Counted from the stretch's first letter, positions 46,843 to 57,372 are shown. The stretch is DNA of 64,000 bases from Methanobrevibacter millerae (GCF_900103415.1 NZ_FMXB01000001.1:1-64000), one strand, 5' to 3'. Numbers and translations: made by a program. The notes: generated by a model not told the origin, from the letters alone.

Positions 46843-47205
46843 CTACTCACCCATTAAATAAAATATGTCGCTTTCCGGATCCTTTTTAAGTTGATTTATC
46901 TTATTGTCGCTTAGAAGTTTGGCAATTATCACGTCGTCTTTCATGAACCTGATTTCCGCGAAAGTTTCTTCATCAAATTTGTCATAGAGTCTTCCTCCAC
47001 TCATCGTTCCTTTAACAACGGTGTATACGCTGTTTGCAACATATGCTGCTTTTCCAACGTGTCTGACTTCAATGTAGATTGCTTCTGTATCGTATTTGTT
47101 TTTAGGTTCTTTTGCTAGTTTTATTATGGTGCCGATATCGAACACCTGAGGTCCTGATAGATTTTTGAATCCAACTAATGTTATGTACTTGTTTTTATGT
47201 CTCAT
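46843..47205 (-). CDS. HIRAN-domain protein
   Basis: 120 residues, essentially one HIRAN domain: ITLVGFKNLSGPQVFDIG, LAKEPKNKYDTEAIYIE, and KAAYVANSVYTV. HIRAN domains bind DNA ends or damaged DNA in larger helicase and nuclease proteins, and also occur alone. ATG 47205 is used; a GTG directly upstream is possible. There is no gap to the ARPP-1 gene downstream. Confidence 0.8.
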   Translation of the reverse strand: MRHKNKYITLVGFKNLSGPQVFDIGTIIKLAKEPKNKYDTEAIYIEVRHVGKAAYVANSVYTVVKGTMSGGRLYDKFDEETFAEIRFMKDDVIIAKLLSDNKINQLKKDPESDIFYLMGE

Positions 47206-47265
47206 CACAACACTTCCTTATTATAATCTTGTGTTTATGATGTATTAAGGTTTTCTATTGGCGGT

Positions 47266-49206
47266 TCAGATGGCTTCAAAGAACTTGTTGATATCGTCTC
47301 TTTGTCCAGTAAAGAGAATGATGTCGTCTTCCAGGAACTGAAAATTGTCACTGATATTTGTAATGGTGTTGTTCTCGCGGATAACGCTTGTAATGGTCAA
47401 TTCGTATTTTTCAAATGGAAAATCGCTGATGTGGGCATCATTGTAAACCCTGAGGGAGTCCAGTTCGATGTCTGTAAATGAATTGCTTAAATAGGCTGAA
47501 ACGTCCTCGGATGAAACGCTACGAAAAGCGTTATAGTTGTCTGATCTCAGGTCATTAACTGCCTCGGCTATTTCATCCATGTCCTTGTTGTAGTAGTCCA
47601 TAATCCTAGTAAACATTAAAATACTTGTTTCAAACTCTTTGGGAATGACCTCGTCGGCTCCGGCTTCAATTACTTCCTCGATGTTTTTAAGGTATTTGGT
47701 TCTCACTATGATGTGGATGTCGGGATTGAGCCTTCTTGCGGTATCTATGGTCTTTAGGGTGCCCTCGTAGGTTGAAGCTGAAATAACTATGCACTGGGCG
47801 CTTGTAATTCGAAGCTCCTTTAAAACGCTTTCGTTTGACGCATTTCCATAAATGATTGGAACGCCCAGGGCCTGCTGCTGCTCGACAACAACAGGATTCT
47901 GGTCAACGGCAAGTATCGGGACATTGAACTGCCTGCACGCTCTTGTCATCTGCTTTCCGATTCTTCCCATACCGACCAGGATAACGTGATCTTCGATGGG
48001 ACGAGCCTCTTCAAGCTCTTCTGGAATGCTTTTAAGCTCCTCGTCAACCTGGAAATAGCTGATTTTTCCGAACTGCTTGATGATTTTTGGAGTCAGCTTC
48101 TGCAGGAACGGCGTCAGTGACATCGTAAGGATGCTCACGCCCAGAAATATTGAAAAGAACTGCTTTGTCATCAAACCGAATTTCATCCCTTCGCTTGCAA
48201 GGACGAATGAAAATTCCCCAATCTGGCTTAAAAGAATTGCTATCGTTACGGATACCTTTGTCGGCAGCTTTAAAATCATTCCTACGAAAAATGTAACTGC
48301 AAAGTTAATCAGAAGTATTAAAGCGGTCAGTATCAGGATGCTTGTGATGTTGTATAAGAAGAGATGCAGGTTTACCATAAGCCCGATACTTATGAAAAAG
48401 AGGCTCATAAATACGTCCTGAAACGGCTGGATATAACCTAAGGTCTGGTGTGAATACTCGGTATTTGAAATTAAAAGTCCCGCAATGAACGCTCCGAGTT
48501 CAGGTCCGATTCCGATAAGGCTCGTTGCAAAGGTGGTTCCCATACAGATGAACAGGGTCAAAAGCATGAACAGATCCCTGTTTTTGGTTTTAGCGGCATC
48601 CCTTAACGCCAGAGGTATGAACCATTTGGCTCCGATTAAAATCAGTATTCCAAGCCCTACGAACTTAAGGATTACCGTCGGAATCAGGTGTAGTTCAATC
48701 GTTTCCCCTCCAAGTATGGGAGTCAGGAGAATAACGCCGATTACTGCGATATCCTGGAATATCAGAATACCCAATGTAACCCTTCCCTGAATTGAGTGGG
48801 TCATGTGCTTCTGCTGCATTATCTTCATTACTATAGCTGTACTTGAAAATGCCACCAGAAATCCGAAAAATATTGCGCTTCTTAAATTAAGGCCCAAAAA
48901 GAGACCTAAAAGAGTAATGGCAATCGTCGTCAGAAATACCTGAAGTGCACCACCTATAAGGGCATATCGCTTGATTGCCGAGAATTTCTCTATTGAAAAC
49001 TCAAGCCCTATGATAAAAAGCAAAAAGACTACTCCAAGCTCTGAAAGTGTTGAAATGATGCTGGTGTCATTGATTGCATGACCTATAACGATTCCCGTGA
49101 TGAACAGGCCTATCATCGTAGGCAATTTCAGCTTGTTGAAAATCAGTAAAACAATTACGGCCGTTATTAGTATTGCCGATGCGTATTGCAGTAAATAGAT
49201 ATCCAT
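47266..49206 (-). CDS. Kef-type K+/H+ (or Na+/H+) antiporter with TrkA domains
   Basis: 646 residues: about 12 membrane helices of the CPA2 exchanger family (GLFITGIVIGH, IGLEFSIEK, LIFQDIAVIG, IGPELGAFIAG), then an RCK/TrkA-N domain from about residue 405 (HVILVGMGRIGKQM, AVDQNP, YGNASN) and a TrkA-C domain at the end. Ligand-gated monovalent cation export is inferred. It begins 51 bases after the gfcR-like stop on the same strand. Confidence 0.93.
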   Translation of the reverse strand: MDIYLLQYASAILITAVIVLLIFNKLKLPTMIGLFITGIVIGHAINDTSIISTLSELGVVFLLFIIGLEFSIEKFSAIKRYALIGGALQVFLTTIAITLLGLFLGLNLRSAIFFGFLVAFSSTAIVMKIMQQKHMTHSIQGRVTLGILIFQDIAVIGVILLTPILGGETIELHLIPTVILKFVGLGILILIGAKWFIPLALRDAAKTKNRDLFMLLTLFICMGTTFATSLIGIGPELGAFIAGLLISNTEYSHQTLGYIQPFQDVFMSLFFISIGLMVNLHLFLYNITSILILTALILLINFAVTFFVGMILKLPTKVSVTIAILLSQIGEFSFVLASEGMKFGLMTKQFFSIFLGVSILTMSLTPFLQKLTPKIIKQFGKISYFQVDEELKSIPEELEEARPIEDHVILVGMGRIGKQMTRACRQFNVPILAVDQNPVVVEQQQALGVPIIYGNASNESVLKELRITSAQCIVISASTYEGTLKTIDTARRLNPDIHIIVRTKYLKNIEEVIEAGADEVIPKEFETSILMFTRIMDYYNKDMDEIAEAVNDLRSDNYNAFRSVSSEDVSAYLSNSFTDIELDSLRVYNDAHISDFPFEKYELTITSVIRENNTITNISDNFQFLEDDIILFTGQRDDINKFFEAI

Positions 49207-49257
49207 TTTAAATCATTGATGCTGGTAAGGATAGAAAAATAAGAATGAAGTAGATGA

Positions 49258-49866
49258 TTATAATCTACTTACTTTGATTAAAGATTCGATAGGTACGTCT
49301 TCAATTTCTGAAAGGCCTGCCTTGTCGATTAGAACGGTAACGCATGTAGGTTCTCCACCCTGGTCTTTAACTGTGTGAATGACTTCACGAACGGTTTTTC
49401 CACTTGTAATGACGTCATCAACAATAATGACCTTTTTGCCTTTAACGTTTCCGAAATTAGTACTTATTGTACCTTCGTCATCAGTATCCTGATCCTTTCT
49501 GTGCTTGTGAGGGTGGAAAATTGCTAAGGAAGTGTCCACTCCACTCATGTCCTCTAAAAAGTCAGCCATTACGGTTGCAAATGGTACTCCACTTACAGCA
49601 ATGCCTAAAACAACATCAGCTTCGCCATGTGAAAGAGCCATGTCACTTAATGCTCCTGAAACGTAGCTTAAACGGGTTGAATTTCCTCCTATGCTGTTCC
49701 AGTTGATTGCAAAGTCCACCGGTGCATCAGGCTTTTCTTCTTCTGCTTTCTGAAGGGTCAGCCATCTTACGGTGTCCATACTGACATTAAGTTCATCAGC
49801 TATTTCTCCGGTTGTGAATCCGTGTTGCCTAAGCTCTTGAGCTTTTTGAATTAATTTACTTTTCAT
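49258..49866 (-). CDS. gfcR: GfcR-type PyrE-like regulator
   Basis: 202 residues: an N-terminal helix-turn-helix ([22 protein letters not shown], about 15-36) fused to a phosphoribosyltransferase domain with the PRPP motif [13 protein letters not shown] (about 147-159). It is the archaeal orotate-phosphoribosyltransferase-like regulator family; in haloarchaea GfcR controls sugar metabolism. Whether it keeps catalytic activity is unknown. It follows the Gfo/Idh gene by eight bases. Confidence 0.85.
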   Translation of the reverse strand: MKSKLIQKAQELRQHGFTTGEIADELNVSMDTVRWLTLQKAEEEKPDAPVDFAINWNSIGGNSTRLSYVSGALSDMALSHGEADVVLGIAVSGVPFATVMADFLEDMSGVDTSLAIFHPHKHRKDQDTDDEGTISTNFGNVKGKKVIIVDDVITSGKTVREVIHTVKDQGGEPTCVTVLIDKAGLSEIEDVPIESLIKVSRL

Positions 49867-49874
49867 AAATATCC

Positions 49875-50834
49875 CTATTCCTCAAGTTCATCCAAACTAA
49901 TTGGTCTATGTTCTTTTGATGATCTGTTTGCTGCTATTACCATTTTAAGGGCCTTGAGGCCGTCTTCACCAGTGATTTCCGGTTCTTTATCATTAACAAC
50001 AGCATTTAAGAATGATTTCAATTCCTCTTTGAGAGGCTCTTCGTGTATGATTTCAATATCTTGGGCGAATTTACCATAAACGTCAATACTTTGCTTAATG
50101 TAGTCAACGGAGATGATTCCGTCCGTTCCGGTAAGTTCAAGTTCTCTTCTTTTGTATGGGGTCAGCCAGTTTACCTCAATGATACCGGTTGATTCGTTGT
50201 CGAAACTCACCATAATTTCCGCATGGTCTTCAAAATCACAGTCATCCAGTATACTGTTCATTGTACCGTAAACCTGTGTGATATCTGCTTCAAAGAGGTA
50301 ATTCATTATATCCAAATCGTGGATTGCCAAATCTATTGCCACTCCAACGTCCTTAATTCTAGGTGGGAGCGGACCTACCCTTTTTGCAAATGCGGATACA
50401 ATATCTCCAATAACTCCGTCGTCTATGAGTTCTTTCGCCTTTTGAACAGCAGGATTAAATCTTTCGACATGTCCTGTTGCAAGAATTACTCCAGCTTCCT
50501 TTGCAGCAGCAATCATTTCCTCAGCTTCGTTTAATGTAAATGCTATTGGCTTTTCAACCAGAACGTGCTTCTTGTTTTTAATAGCTTCCATTACAACAGA
50601 GTGGTGGAAAGTAGTTGGAACGCAAACGCTGACCGCTTCGATTTCCGGATTTTCAAGCAGTTCATTGTAATCGGTATATCCCTTGGCACCGTATTTTCGC
50701 TCAATCTTTTTAAGTGCCCGCTCACTTACGTCAGAAACGGCCATTAAATTGGCTTCTTCCATTTTGTGGTATACACGAACATGGTTTTCACCCATTGCTC
50801 CTACTCCGATAACTCCTACATTAATAGCTTTCAA
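49875..50834 (-). CDS. Gfo/Idh/MocA family dehydrogenase
   Basis: 319 residues. The Rossmann motif [17 protein letters not shown] is at the N-terminus and the catalytic EKP ([11 protein letters not shown], about residue 90) is present, with [13 protein letters not shown] (about 170) in the second domain. The closest role is UDP-sugar 3-dehydrogenase (as in UDP-GlcNAc 3-dehydrogenases of methanogens), used for surface glycans; the substrate is inferred. TTG 50834 (MKAINVG) is chosen because GGAGG lies just upstream. Confidence 0.85.
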   Translation of the reverse strand: MKAINVGVIGVGAMGENHVRVYHKMEEANLMAVSDVSERALKKIERKYGAKGYTDYNELLENPEIEAVSVCVPTTFHHSVVMEAIKNKKHVLVEKPIAFTLNEAEEMIAAAKEAGVILATGHVERFNPAVQKAKELIDDGVIGDIVSAFAKRVGPLPPRIKDVGVAIDLAIHDLDIMNYLFEADITQVYGTMNSILDDCDFEDHAEIMVSFDNESTGIIEVNWLTPYKRRELELTGTDGIISVDYIKQSIDVYGKFAQDIEIIHEEPLKEELKSFLNAVVNDKEPEITGEDGLKALKMVIAANRSSKEHRPISLDELEE

Positions 50835-50849
50835 TTTTGATTCCTCCAA

Positions 50850-51719
50850 TTAAACATAGTCCCCGAATACTTTCCCAATCTTTTGACCTAATTCAACTGC
50901 ATCCTTAATTGATCCAGTTTCATTTTGCTCTTTAAGGATTTCTCCGTCTCTTGTTAGTAATATTGAGTAAATATTAAATTTTTTCTCTTTCATTTGTGCT
51001 ATGGAACCGATTGGCCATTGGCATCCAACGCCCAATTCCTCCAAGACTTTCTTTTCTGCAAAAACTTCTTGCATTGACGTATAATCATTTAATTTTGATA
51101 TTATTTTTTTCTTATCTGAATCTTTTCTTGTAATTATTGCAAGGGCACCCTGTCCGGCCGGCGGAGTGATGTAGTCAACGGGAAAAACGGTTTTGATGTG
51201 TTCGGTTAATCCCAATCTTTTCAGTCCTGCTTCGGCCATTATGGTTGCATCCAAATCGCTTTCAAAGACCTTATTGATTCTGGTTTCAATATTGCCTCTG
51301 ATAGGTTTAAGTTCAAAGCCCTTGTCGTAATGATTGCAGAAGGCTTCACGTCTGAGACTGCTGGTTCCGAGCTTTGAGCCTGGCTCCAGTTCATCCCAGG
51401 TTTTTTCAGATATTAATACTTCACGTGGTGATTCACGTTTTGGAACGGCTACAATTTCCAAATCTTCATCCAATTCGGTAGGCAAATCCTTAAAACTGTG
51501 GACGGTGAAATCAACTTCCTCATCCAAAAGGGCAATGTCCAGTTCCTTGGTAAAAAGTCCTTTTGAATCCATATTGTATAATTGGGAGGTAGTGATTTTG
51601 TCTCCTTTGGTTTTAATGATTTCCAGGTCAATAGGTTTACCAGTTATTGCTGATAAGTCCTGACAAACTTGCTTGGTTTGTGCGAGTGCTAATTGACTGC
51701 CTCTTGTTCCAACTATCAA
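50850..51719 (-). CDS. hemC: porphobilinogen deaminase (hydroxymethylbilane synthase)
   Basis: 289 residues, forming the linear tetrapyrrole needed for F430, corrinoids and siroheme. Motifs: GTRGSQLALAQT at the start, HSFKDLPTE, GTSSLRREA, RGNIETR and GVGCQWPIG with the Cys that carries the dipyrromethane cofactor. TTG 51719 (MIVGTRG) follows GGAG by nine bases. A TATA box (TTATATAAA, about 51749) is its likely promoter. The Gfo/Idh gene starts 15 bases after its stop. Confidence 0.96.
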   Translation of the reverse strand: MIVGTRGSQLALAQTKQVCQDLSAITGKPIDLEIIKTKGDKITTSQLYNMDSKGLFTKELDIALLDEEVDFTVHSFKDLPTELDEDLEIVAVPKRESPREVLISEKTWDELEPGSKLGTSSLRREAFCNHYDKGFELKPIRGNIETRINKVFESDLDATIMAEAGLKRLGLTEHIKTVFPVDYITPPAGQGALAIITRKDSDKKKIISKLNDYTSMQEVFAEKKVLEELGVGCQWPIGSIAQMKEKKFNIYSILLTRDGEILKEQNETGSIKDAVELGQKIGKVFGDYV

Positions 51720-51896
51720 AATTATCGTCTCCAATCTTTTCAATAAGTTTATATAAAAAACTTTCTTTTATGCATATAAGTTTTAACTTATAACTTATTA
51801 AAAATTTACATTGTATTATCTATATTTAATTATAATTAAATGTTTCAATTTTAAGTAAAAATAAGCTTACATTGTTGTTGTTTTCGTTACTCATTT

Positions 51897-53297
51897 TCAT
51901 CTTTTATTTAATTTTCTGTAATCCGAACGGTATATGAAAAGCAGATTCATTTTTCTTTCGCCCGCAATGCCGTAAACCTTGCGGTAATCTTCAATGAATT
52001 CGATGTCTTTATTTATTTTATTTCGGATGTTTTTTCCGACCTCTCCACACAGGACAATCTCTTTGTCAAGTTTTTCTATTAATTTGGCAACGCTTGCCTC
52101 ATCGATTTCCTCACAGGTAATTCCATAGTCTCCGCCGATGGAAATCAGATACGTCGAATCGTCATTAAGCATGCTGATGGAAGCTTCAATCGCCTTTGTA
52201 TTAATGCCGGGGTTGATTTCCTCAATTATTGTAATTCCGTTAACGACGCTTTTGTTTGTCCTTCCGGGAATTCCTCTATAATTTCGAAGTCCGTTAATTA
52301 TTTTATCTTCATTAACGTTAATGGATAATGTGGTACCGACAACTCCCAAAACATTTAAAACGTGGTGTGAGCCCGGCGCAAAGGTCTTTACGGTAATGTT
52401 TCCGCTTATTAATTCATCATTAATTGTATTAACATTATTATATTTGATATCGATTAAAGTTTCATCAAGTGAGTAGTTAACGTCAGTTACATAAATATTT
52501 GCGGATTTATCGTCCAGACTGAACGAATTGATTTTGTCATGATCAATGTCTGAATAGTATTTATCCAATGATTCCTTTTCGATGCATACTACCGGACATC
52601 TGAATACCTGTGCTTTAGCGGCGCTTGCAGATGATTTTTTACCGGCAATTTGATAGTCCTCAACGATATTTGTCAAAAGCCCTACGTCTCCAAGGCCTGA
52701 AACTCCAAGGGAACTTTCAAAAATGGCGCAGTCATAGATTCTCTCTTTCACTTCGCCGCCGCAGATGGGATTTGCAAGCTTATATGCCAAATCCACGCTT
52801 TCCTTGATGTTTGCGGGTGTTATTGATATGTTCTTTTTCAAAACGATTTCCTTTTCATCGTCATAAATCAGAGCGCCAAGGCTGGACAGCACCAGAGGAT
52901 TATCATCAATTAATATGTCCTTAAGCATGAATACGCAGCTGGTCTTTCCCTTGACTCCGGTAACTTCAATCTTTTTTATGTCTTTGCCCCAATCCTTTAA
53001 AATTTCGGCTATAGCTTCATGATGGGTAATGAAAGTGTAGTTAATGTCGGGATTATAGGATTCGATTTCTTTTTCAGTTAACGGCAAATGTATTGGATAA
53101 ATAACCTTCAAATTCCCTTTAAAATCAGCCAAATCTTCCAATTGAATTAATTTGACATCATAGACATCAAGCATTCTCCTGTCAATGTCTTTTAGGGTAT
53201 TGTAGATGTCATAACAGAATACCTTTTCGCCTTTCTTTGCAAGGCTTACGGCAATCTTTACTCCGCCGTGAGTCAAATCAATTACTAAAATATCCAT
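51897..53297 (-). CDS. cfbE: Mur ligase-like coenzyme F430 synthetase
   Basis: 466 residues, MurD/F-like: a short N-terminal domain starting MDILVIDLTHGGVKIA, the P-loop EVTGVKGKTS (112-120), an IFESSLGVSG central motif, and a C-terminal ligase domain with a G-R-T/N region. The DLTHGG start is a feature I associate with CfbE, which closes the carbocyclic ring in F430 using ATP; this is from memory and could be wrong (a pseudomurein Mur ligase is the alternative). The ATG overlaps the NAD kinase stop by one base (TAATG). hemC is next downstream, supporting a tetrapyrrole role. Confidence 0.7.
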   Translation of the reverse strand: MDILVIDLTHGGVKIAVSLAKKGEKVFCYDIYNTLKDIDRRMLDVYDVKLIQLEDLADFKGNLKVIYPIHLPLTEKEIESYNPDINYTFITHHEAIAEILKDWGKDIKKIEVTGVKGKTSCVFMLKDILIDDNPLVLSSLGALIYDDEKEIVLKKNISITPANIKESVDLAYKLANPICGGEVKERIYDCAIFESSLGVSGLGDVGLLTNIVEDYQIAGKKSSASAAKAQVFRCPVVCIEKESLDKYYSDIDHDKINSFSLDDKSANIYVTDVNYSLDETLIDIKYNNVNTINDELISGNITVKTFAPGSHHVLNVLGVVGTTLSINVNEDKIINGLRNYRGIPGRTNKSVVNGITIIEEINPGINTKAIEASISMLNDDSTYLISIGGDYGITCEEIDEASVAKLIEKLDKEIVLCGEVGKNIRNKINKDIEFIEDYRKVYGIAGERKMNLLFIYRSDYRKLNKR

Positions 53298-55150
53298 TAT
53301 AAGCATCCCGGCTTTTTGTTGATGCCGCCTTCACCCAGCTTGTCCTTAACCTTTTCATAGAAGTATTTGCTGCTTGTCCTGATGAAGTAAACGTCCTTGT
53401 AGGCCTTTTTGAACTTGATTTCCTCAAGATAATCGGCCTCTTCATTAATCTGGCCGTCCATAACGAACACTGCACTTTTACCTTTCTTGAGCAGCTTTAC
53501 GGTTATTTCACTGTTGTCGGATACGATAAACGGTCTTGCGCCAAGCTTATACGGACAGATTGGAATGATAATGAATCCTTCGAGCTTAGGGTCAACTATA
53601 GGGCCTCCCGCAGACATGGCGTATGCTGTAGATCCGCTTGGAGTTGAAATAATCAGTCCGTCAGCCCTTACCTCTTCAATGGTTTCGCCGTCAACCTGAA
53701 TCTCGAAATGAAGCATTTTTGCAGGCTTGTTGGTCATGATGACAACTTCGTTCATTGCGGTAAAGTTATGGTTTTCGTGTGAAACGGCAAGTTTGGTTCT
53801 TTTTTCCTTGTAGTACTCTCCCCTTAAAACCGCATTAAGGGCATCGAAGGTTTCAGATACTTCAATGTCAGTTAAAAATCCTACCGTTCCCATGTTGATT
53901 CCAAAGAGAGGGGTTTCTTCCTTAAGCTTTGCCTGTGCCCTTAAGAGAGTTCCGTCACCGCCTAAAACGACTGCCATGTCGCATCTGAATTCATTAACGT
54001 CCTTTGCAAGCTTTTTAAAGTCAATGTTCAGATTAAGGTTTTCAAGATGCTCCTTGAGTTCGGGGGATTCCTCAACAGTCTTTTTAATGATTTTTTCAAG
54101 TTTAGGATTGTCCCTCAGCTCTTCAATCTTGGTAACAAGCCTCTTTTCGACTTCAACTTCAATTCCATTGGTTAGGAAAAAGTCAACAAGCTTTGCAGCA
54201 AATAAGATAGGCTTGTCCTGATCGATACGGCTTGCGATTCCGACTTTACCGATGACGTCAGTCTGATTGTCATTTAAAATATCGATGATTTGCTTGTGCA
54301 TGATTTCATTGTTTGCCGCAACGACGATTGCCTTTTCATGGATGCTTAATTTATTGTTGAGCTTTTCGCCGTGCTTGGATGTTATGATGGCTCCTGCCTC
54401 TTCAACGATGAGCTTTGAAGCTGCAATGTCGATAATGCGGCTTCCCCTCAAGTCCAGAAATGCGTCGTATCTTCCGCTTGCAACATAGGAAAGCTCCAGT
54501 ACAACGGAACCCAAAACCCTCATCCTTCTTGCGCTGTCGACAAGTTTGGAAGCTGATAATGTTCCGCTTTTTGTAAATCCTCCAAGGGTCATTTTGCTGA
54601 AATTAACGACGTCACTTGGCTGAACCCTTTCGTTATTGAGCCAGCATCCTTTTCCCTTTTCGGCTTCAAAGAAATTACCGTTACCGAAATTGCTGATAAA
54701 TCCTAATTGAACATCATCTAAAGTTGCGATTCTTCCTTCGGGAACGTCTGCTACAGCAATTGAAATTCCGTAGGCGGGAATCTCTTTAATCGCATTGCTG
54801 GTTCCGTCAATCGGATCAACCAGAAATATGAACTTCGGCCTTTCCTCATCTTCAATGTCGTCACGTCTTAACTCTTCGGTTAAGTTAATGCTTCTTTTGG
54901 TTCCTTTTCCAAGTTTAAGCTCGCCAACCTCTTCACTGATAATGTAAGACATGACTGGTGCATTCTTTAATATGTTAACTAGTTTATCTTCAGCTATAAT
55001 GTCAATAAGTGATGTTGGCGTTCCGTCAGCCCCGATTTTAACCTTTTCGCCTGATTCCGGCTTTCCAACGTATGGCCTGATTGCCCTACTCACTTCTTTA
55101 ATTATCTCATAAGCTAAGTCCGTAGCTATTTTTTTGTCTTTAGCATCCAT
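53297..55150 (-). CDS. bifunctional NADP phosphatase / NAD kinase
   Basis: 617 residues. The N-terminal inositol-monophosphatase-like half has ISEEVGE and DPIDGTSNA (112-120) metal-site motifs. The C-terminal half is NAD kinase with LGGDGTLLRA (about 395), GTVGFLTD, and PSGSTAYAMSAGGPI. Such fusions in methanogens both make and remove NADP. It starts four bases after the pdaD stop and couples to cfbE. Confidence 0.93.
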   Translation of the reverse strand: MDAKDKKIATDLAYEIIKEVSRAIRPYVGKPESGEKVKIGADGTPTSLIDIIAEDKLVNILKNAPVMSYIISEEVGELKLGKGTKRSINLTEELRRDDIEDEERPKFIFLVDPIDGTSNAIKEIPAYGISIAVADVPEGRIATLDDVQLGFISNFGNGNFFEAEKGKGCWLNNERVQPSDVVNFSKMTLGGFTKSGTLSASKLVDSARRMRVLGSVVLELSYVASGRYDAFLDLRGSRIIDIAASKLIVEEAGAIITSKHGEKLNNKLSIHEKAIVVAANNEIMHKQIIDILNDNQTDVIGKVGIASRIDQDKPILFAAKLVDFFLTNGIEVEVEKRLVTKIEELRDNPKLEKIIKKTVEESPELKEHLENLNLNIDFKKLAKDVNEFRCDMAVVLGGDGTLLRAQAKLKEETPLFGINMGTVGFLTDIEVSETFDALNAVLRGEYYKEKRTKLAVSHENHNFTAMNEVVIMTNKPAKMLHFEIQVDGETIEEVRADGLIISTPSGSTAYAMSAGGPIVDPKLEGFIIIPICPYKLGARPFIVSDNSEITVKLLKKGKSAVFVMDGQINEEADYLEEIKFKKAYKDVYFIRTSSKYFYEKVKDKLGEGGINKKPGCL

Positions 55151-55154
55151 ATTT

Positions 55155-55601
55155 TCACTCTTCTAAATAAACGACTGATGCTACAACGCTTGCAATGTCA
55201 TTAACTGTAGTTGTAGCTTCTTTTACTATCAGTTCCTTGATTTTAACTTCACGCTTTTCCATCATATACTTAACCATGAATTCCGCTTCTTCTCTCAATT
55301 CCTCAGGCGGCCTGTTAATTCCCTGTGTTTCGACAGCACAGCCCAATTCCTCTCCGATAGCTACTGCAACCGTTGCTGTTATTTCATCGCCGGGATTGTC
55401 TGATGTTATGTCTGAAAGTACGCAATTGACCATTGAGCCCGGTTTTAGGCAAGGCAGTTCATGTATTTCAGTATTCGGCCCAAGCATGCTTGAAACTCTT
55501 ATCAAATTAACGTCACCTATTCCGGCATCGCTTAGGGCGTTGTCAAATGCATTAAGTTTTGTAGGTCCTTCATCCTTTCCACTTACAATAGCTATTTTCA
55601 T
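55155..55601 (-). CDS. pdaD: pyruvoyl-dependent arginine decarboxylase
   Basis: 148 residues, converting arginine to agmatine. The self-cleavage site VSSML lies at residues 36-40 (Ser37-Ser38), where the pyruvoyl group forms. [23 protein letters not shown] is the conserved core. It is slightly shorter at the N-terminus than some relatives. First gene of the pdaD-NAD kinase-cfbE operon. Agmatine feeds SpeB (56503) and the tRNA-Ile agmatidine modification known in archaea. Confidence 0.93.
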   Translation of the reverse strand: MKIAIVSGKDEGPTKLNAFDNALSDAGIGDVNLIRVSSMLGPNTEIHELPCLKPGSMVNCVLSDITSDNPGDEITATVAVAIGEELGCAVETQGINRPPEELREEAEFMVKYMMEKREVKIKELIVKEATTTVNDIASVVASVVYLEE

Positions 55602-55640
55602 TTTATCACTAAGTTTTATTATGTTGTTTTTAACTAATAT

Positions 55641-55979
55641 ATGAATATGATTTTAAATAAATTTTTATCATTGGTAATCACGGGATGTTTCTTTTTAATG
55701 CTGATGCTTTTGTTGTCGTCAGTGGTGACCTTATTCGGCTCACAATTTCATATTGCCTTTTCAGGCATTTTGATAATAGCTTTTGTATTGCTTTCAAGGC
55801 TTTTCTACAATTATCTGCGAAATGACGATACCTATAAAAACAACAGGAAAATCTCATCGGACAAAAAAGGGGAATCCTACATTACGAAAGGCGAAAGCGA
55901 TATGAAGAAGGTATTTGTCATAATCTGGGTTTTTATAATGACAATCCTTTTGGCAATATCATTCATTTTAATTGCTTGA
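55641..55979 (+). CDS. small three-helix membrane protein
   Basis: 112 residues with two N-terminal membrane helices (about 7-29 and 35-55), a basic loop (about 60-85) and a C-terminal helix (about 90-111). No family recognised. No ribosome-binding site; a TATA-like region overlaps the divergent pdaD start 39 bases away, so the transcript may be leaderless. Confidence 0.6.
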   Translation: MNMILNKFLSLVITGCFFLMLMLLLSSVVTLFGSQFHIAFSGILIIAFVLLSRLFYNYLRNDDTYKNNRKISSDKKGESYITKGESDMKKVFVIIWVFIMTILLAISFILIA

Positions 55980-56076
55980 AAACGAATACTTTAAATAAAA
56001 TAGTAAATAAAATTATAATTAATCTAAAATAATTCTTATTGTAGATTATAAATTTGGAATTTATGGAGGAAAATTA

Positions 56077-56466
56077 ATGTCAACTAAAGTAGTAGAGATT
56101 AAAACATTAAAAGTCGGAAAATATATCGTATTGGGTGGAGAAGCATCTAAAATCACTAGTTTAACTACCTCATCCCCAGGTAAACACGGGGCTGCTAAAG
56201 CAAGATTAGAAGCAGTAGGTATTTTTGATAACCAAAAAAGAAGTATCGTTAAACCTGTAGATACCAAAGTAGACATTCCTATCATCGATAAAAGAGTAGG
56301 TCAAGTCTTATCTATCCAAGGTCCTAACGTACAGTTAATGGACATGGAAAGTTACGAAACCTTAGACTTGCCAATGCCTGATGAATTGAAAGACCAAATT
56401 ACCGAAGGTATTGAAGTCGAATACATCGTAGCTTTAGGAAATATGAAAATCATGAGAACTAAATAA
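56077..56466 (+). CDS. eif5a: translation initiation factor aIF5A
   Basis: 129 residues, KOW-like plus OB-fold. The modification loop [14 protein letters not shown] has Lys36, the site for hypusine or deoxyhypusine. It promotes peptide-bond formation at difficult sequences. GGAGG precedes the ATG. It lies between polyamine genes pdaD and speB, which fits the polyamine source of its modification. Confidence 0.96.
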   Translation: MSTKVVEIKTLKVGKYIVLGGEASKITSLTTSSPGKHGAAKARLEAVGIFDNQKRSIVKPVDTKVDIPIIDKRVGQVLSIQGPNVQLMDMESYETLDLPMPDELKDQITEGIEVEYIVALGNMKIMRTK

Positions 56467-56502
56467 GTTCTCTACCTTTTACTTTTTTTATACTGAGACC
56501 TT

Positions 56503-57372
56503 ATGCTATTGAATACTTATGAACCGTGGAAATTCGCATTTTCCGCAGATACTGATTTTGATAACATTAAAAAGGATTCATATGGCATAATCGGAGTGCC
56601 CTTTGACAGCACAACATCATATCATTCAGGATCACGTCTGGGTCCGGTGGTTGTTCGTGAAGCCTCTTACGGCTTTGAAAAGTACAATACCAATTTTAAA
56701 AGCGATCTTGACACTACATTTTATGATTTCGGTGACGTTAATGTCGTTCCGGGAAACTGTGAAGCAACCTGCAGGATTGTTGAGGATACCGTAAGGGAAA
56801 TCCTTGATTTGGGCGTAAAGCCGATTACAATTGGGGGAGAGCACTCAGCTTCAATCGGTGTCATCAAGGCGTTAACCGAAAAGTATGAGAAACTGACTGT
56901 AGTTCACCTTGACGCTCACCGTGACTTGGCATTTGACTTTATCGGCGAGAAATACTCACACGCAACCGTAATGAGAAGGGTTCATGAATTGGGTGTTGAT
57001 CTGGTTCAGGTCGGAATTAGGTCATCTTCCTGGGAAGAAGAGGAATTCGTCAAGTCAACCTATAACATTCAGACCTTTAAAAACAAGGACGTTCATCGTC
57101 ACATGGACGCAGTTGAGTATTATCTGGCAACTGTTGAAACGCCGATTTATCTATCAGTGGATATGGACGTTTTCGACCCTGCAATCGCTCCTGCCGTTGG
57201 AAACCCTGCTCCCGGAGGACTGTTCACTTCCGAAGTCGAGGATGTAATCAAGGCTTTGGCATTTAAGGAAGTTGTCGGTCTGGACGTTGTTGAGACTGCA
57301 ACGGATAAGCTGGGCGAAAACACTGCCGTAACTGCAGCAAAAGTAATTTATGACTTTTTATCTTTGATTTAA
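56503..57372 (+). CDS. speB: agmatinase
   Basis: 289 residues of the ureohydrolase family, hydrolysing agmatine to putrescine and urea. Metal ligands: His114 in GGEHS, D137-x-H139-x-D141 (DAHRD), and SVDMDVFDPAIAPA (about 217-230). The Arg in DAHRD is a minor variation from the more usual DAHTD/DAHAD. It follows aIF5A by 36 bases; it ends one base from the convergent regulator gene. Confidence 0.93.
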   Translation: MLLNTYEPWKFAFSADTDFDNIKKDSYGIIGVPFDSTTSYHSGSRLGPVVVREASYGFEKYNTNFKSDLDTTFYDFGDVNVVPGNCEATCRIVEDTVREILDLGVKPITIGGEHSASIGVIKALTEKYEKLTVVHLDAHRDLAFDFIGEKYSHATVMRRVHELGVDLVQVGIRSSSWEEEEFVKSTYNIQTFKNKDVHRHMDAVEYYLATVETPIYLSVDMDVFDPAIAPAVGNPAPGGLFTSEVEDVIKALAFKEVVGLDVVETATDKLGENTAVTAAKVIYDFLSLI

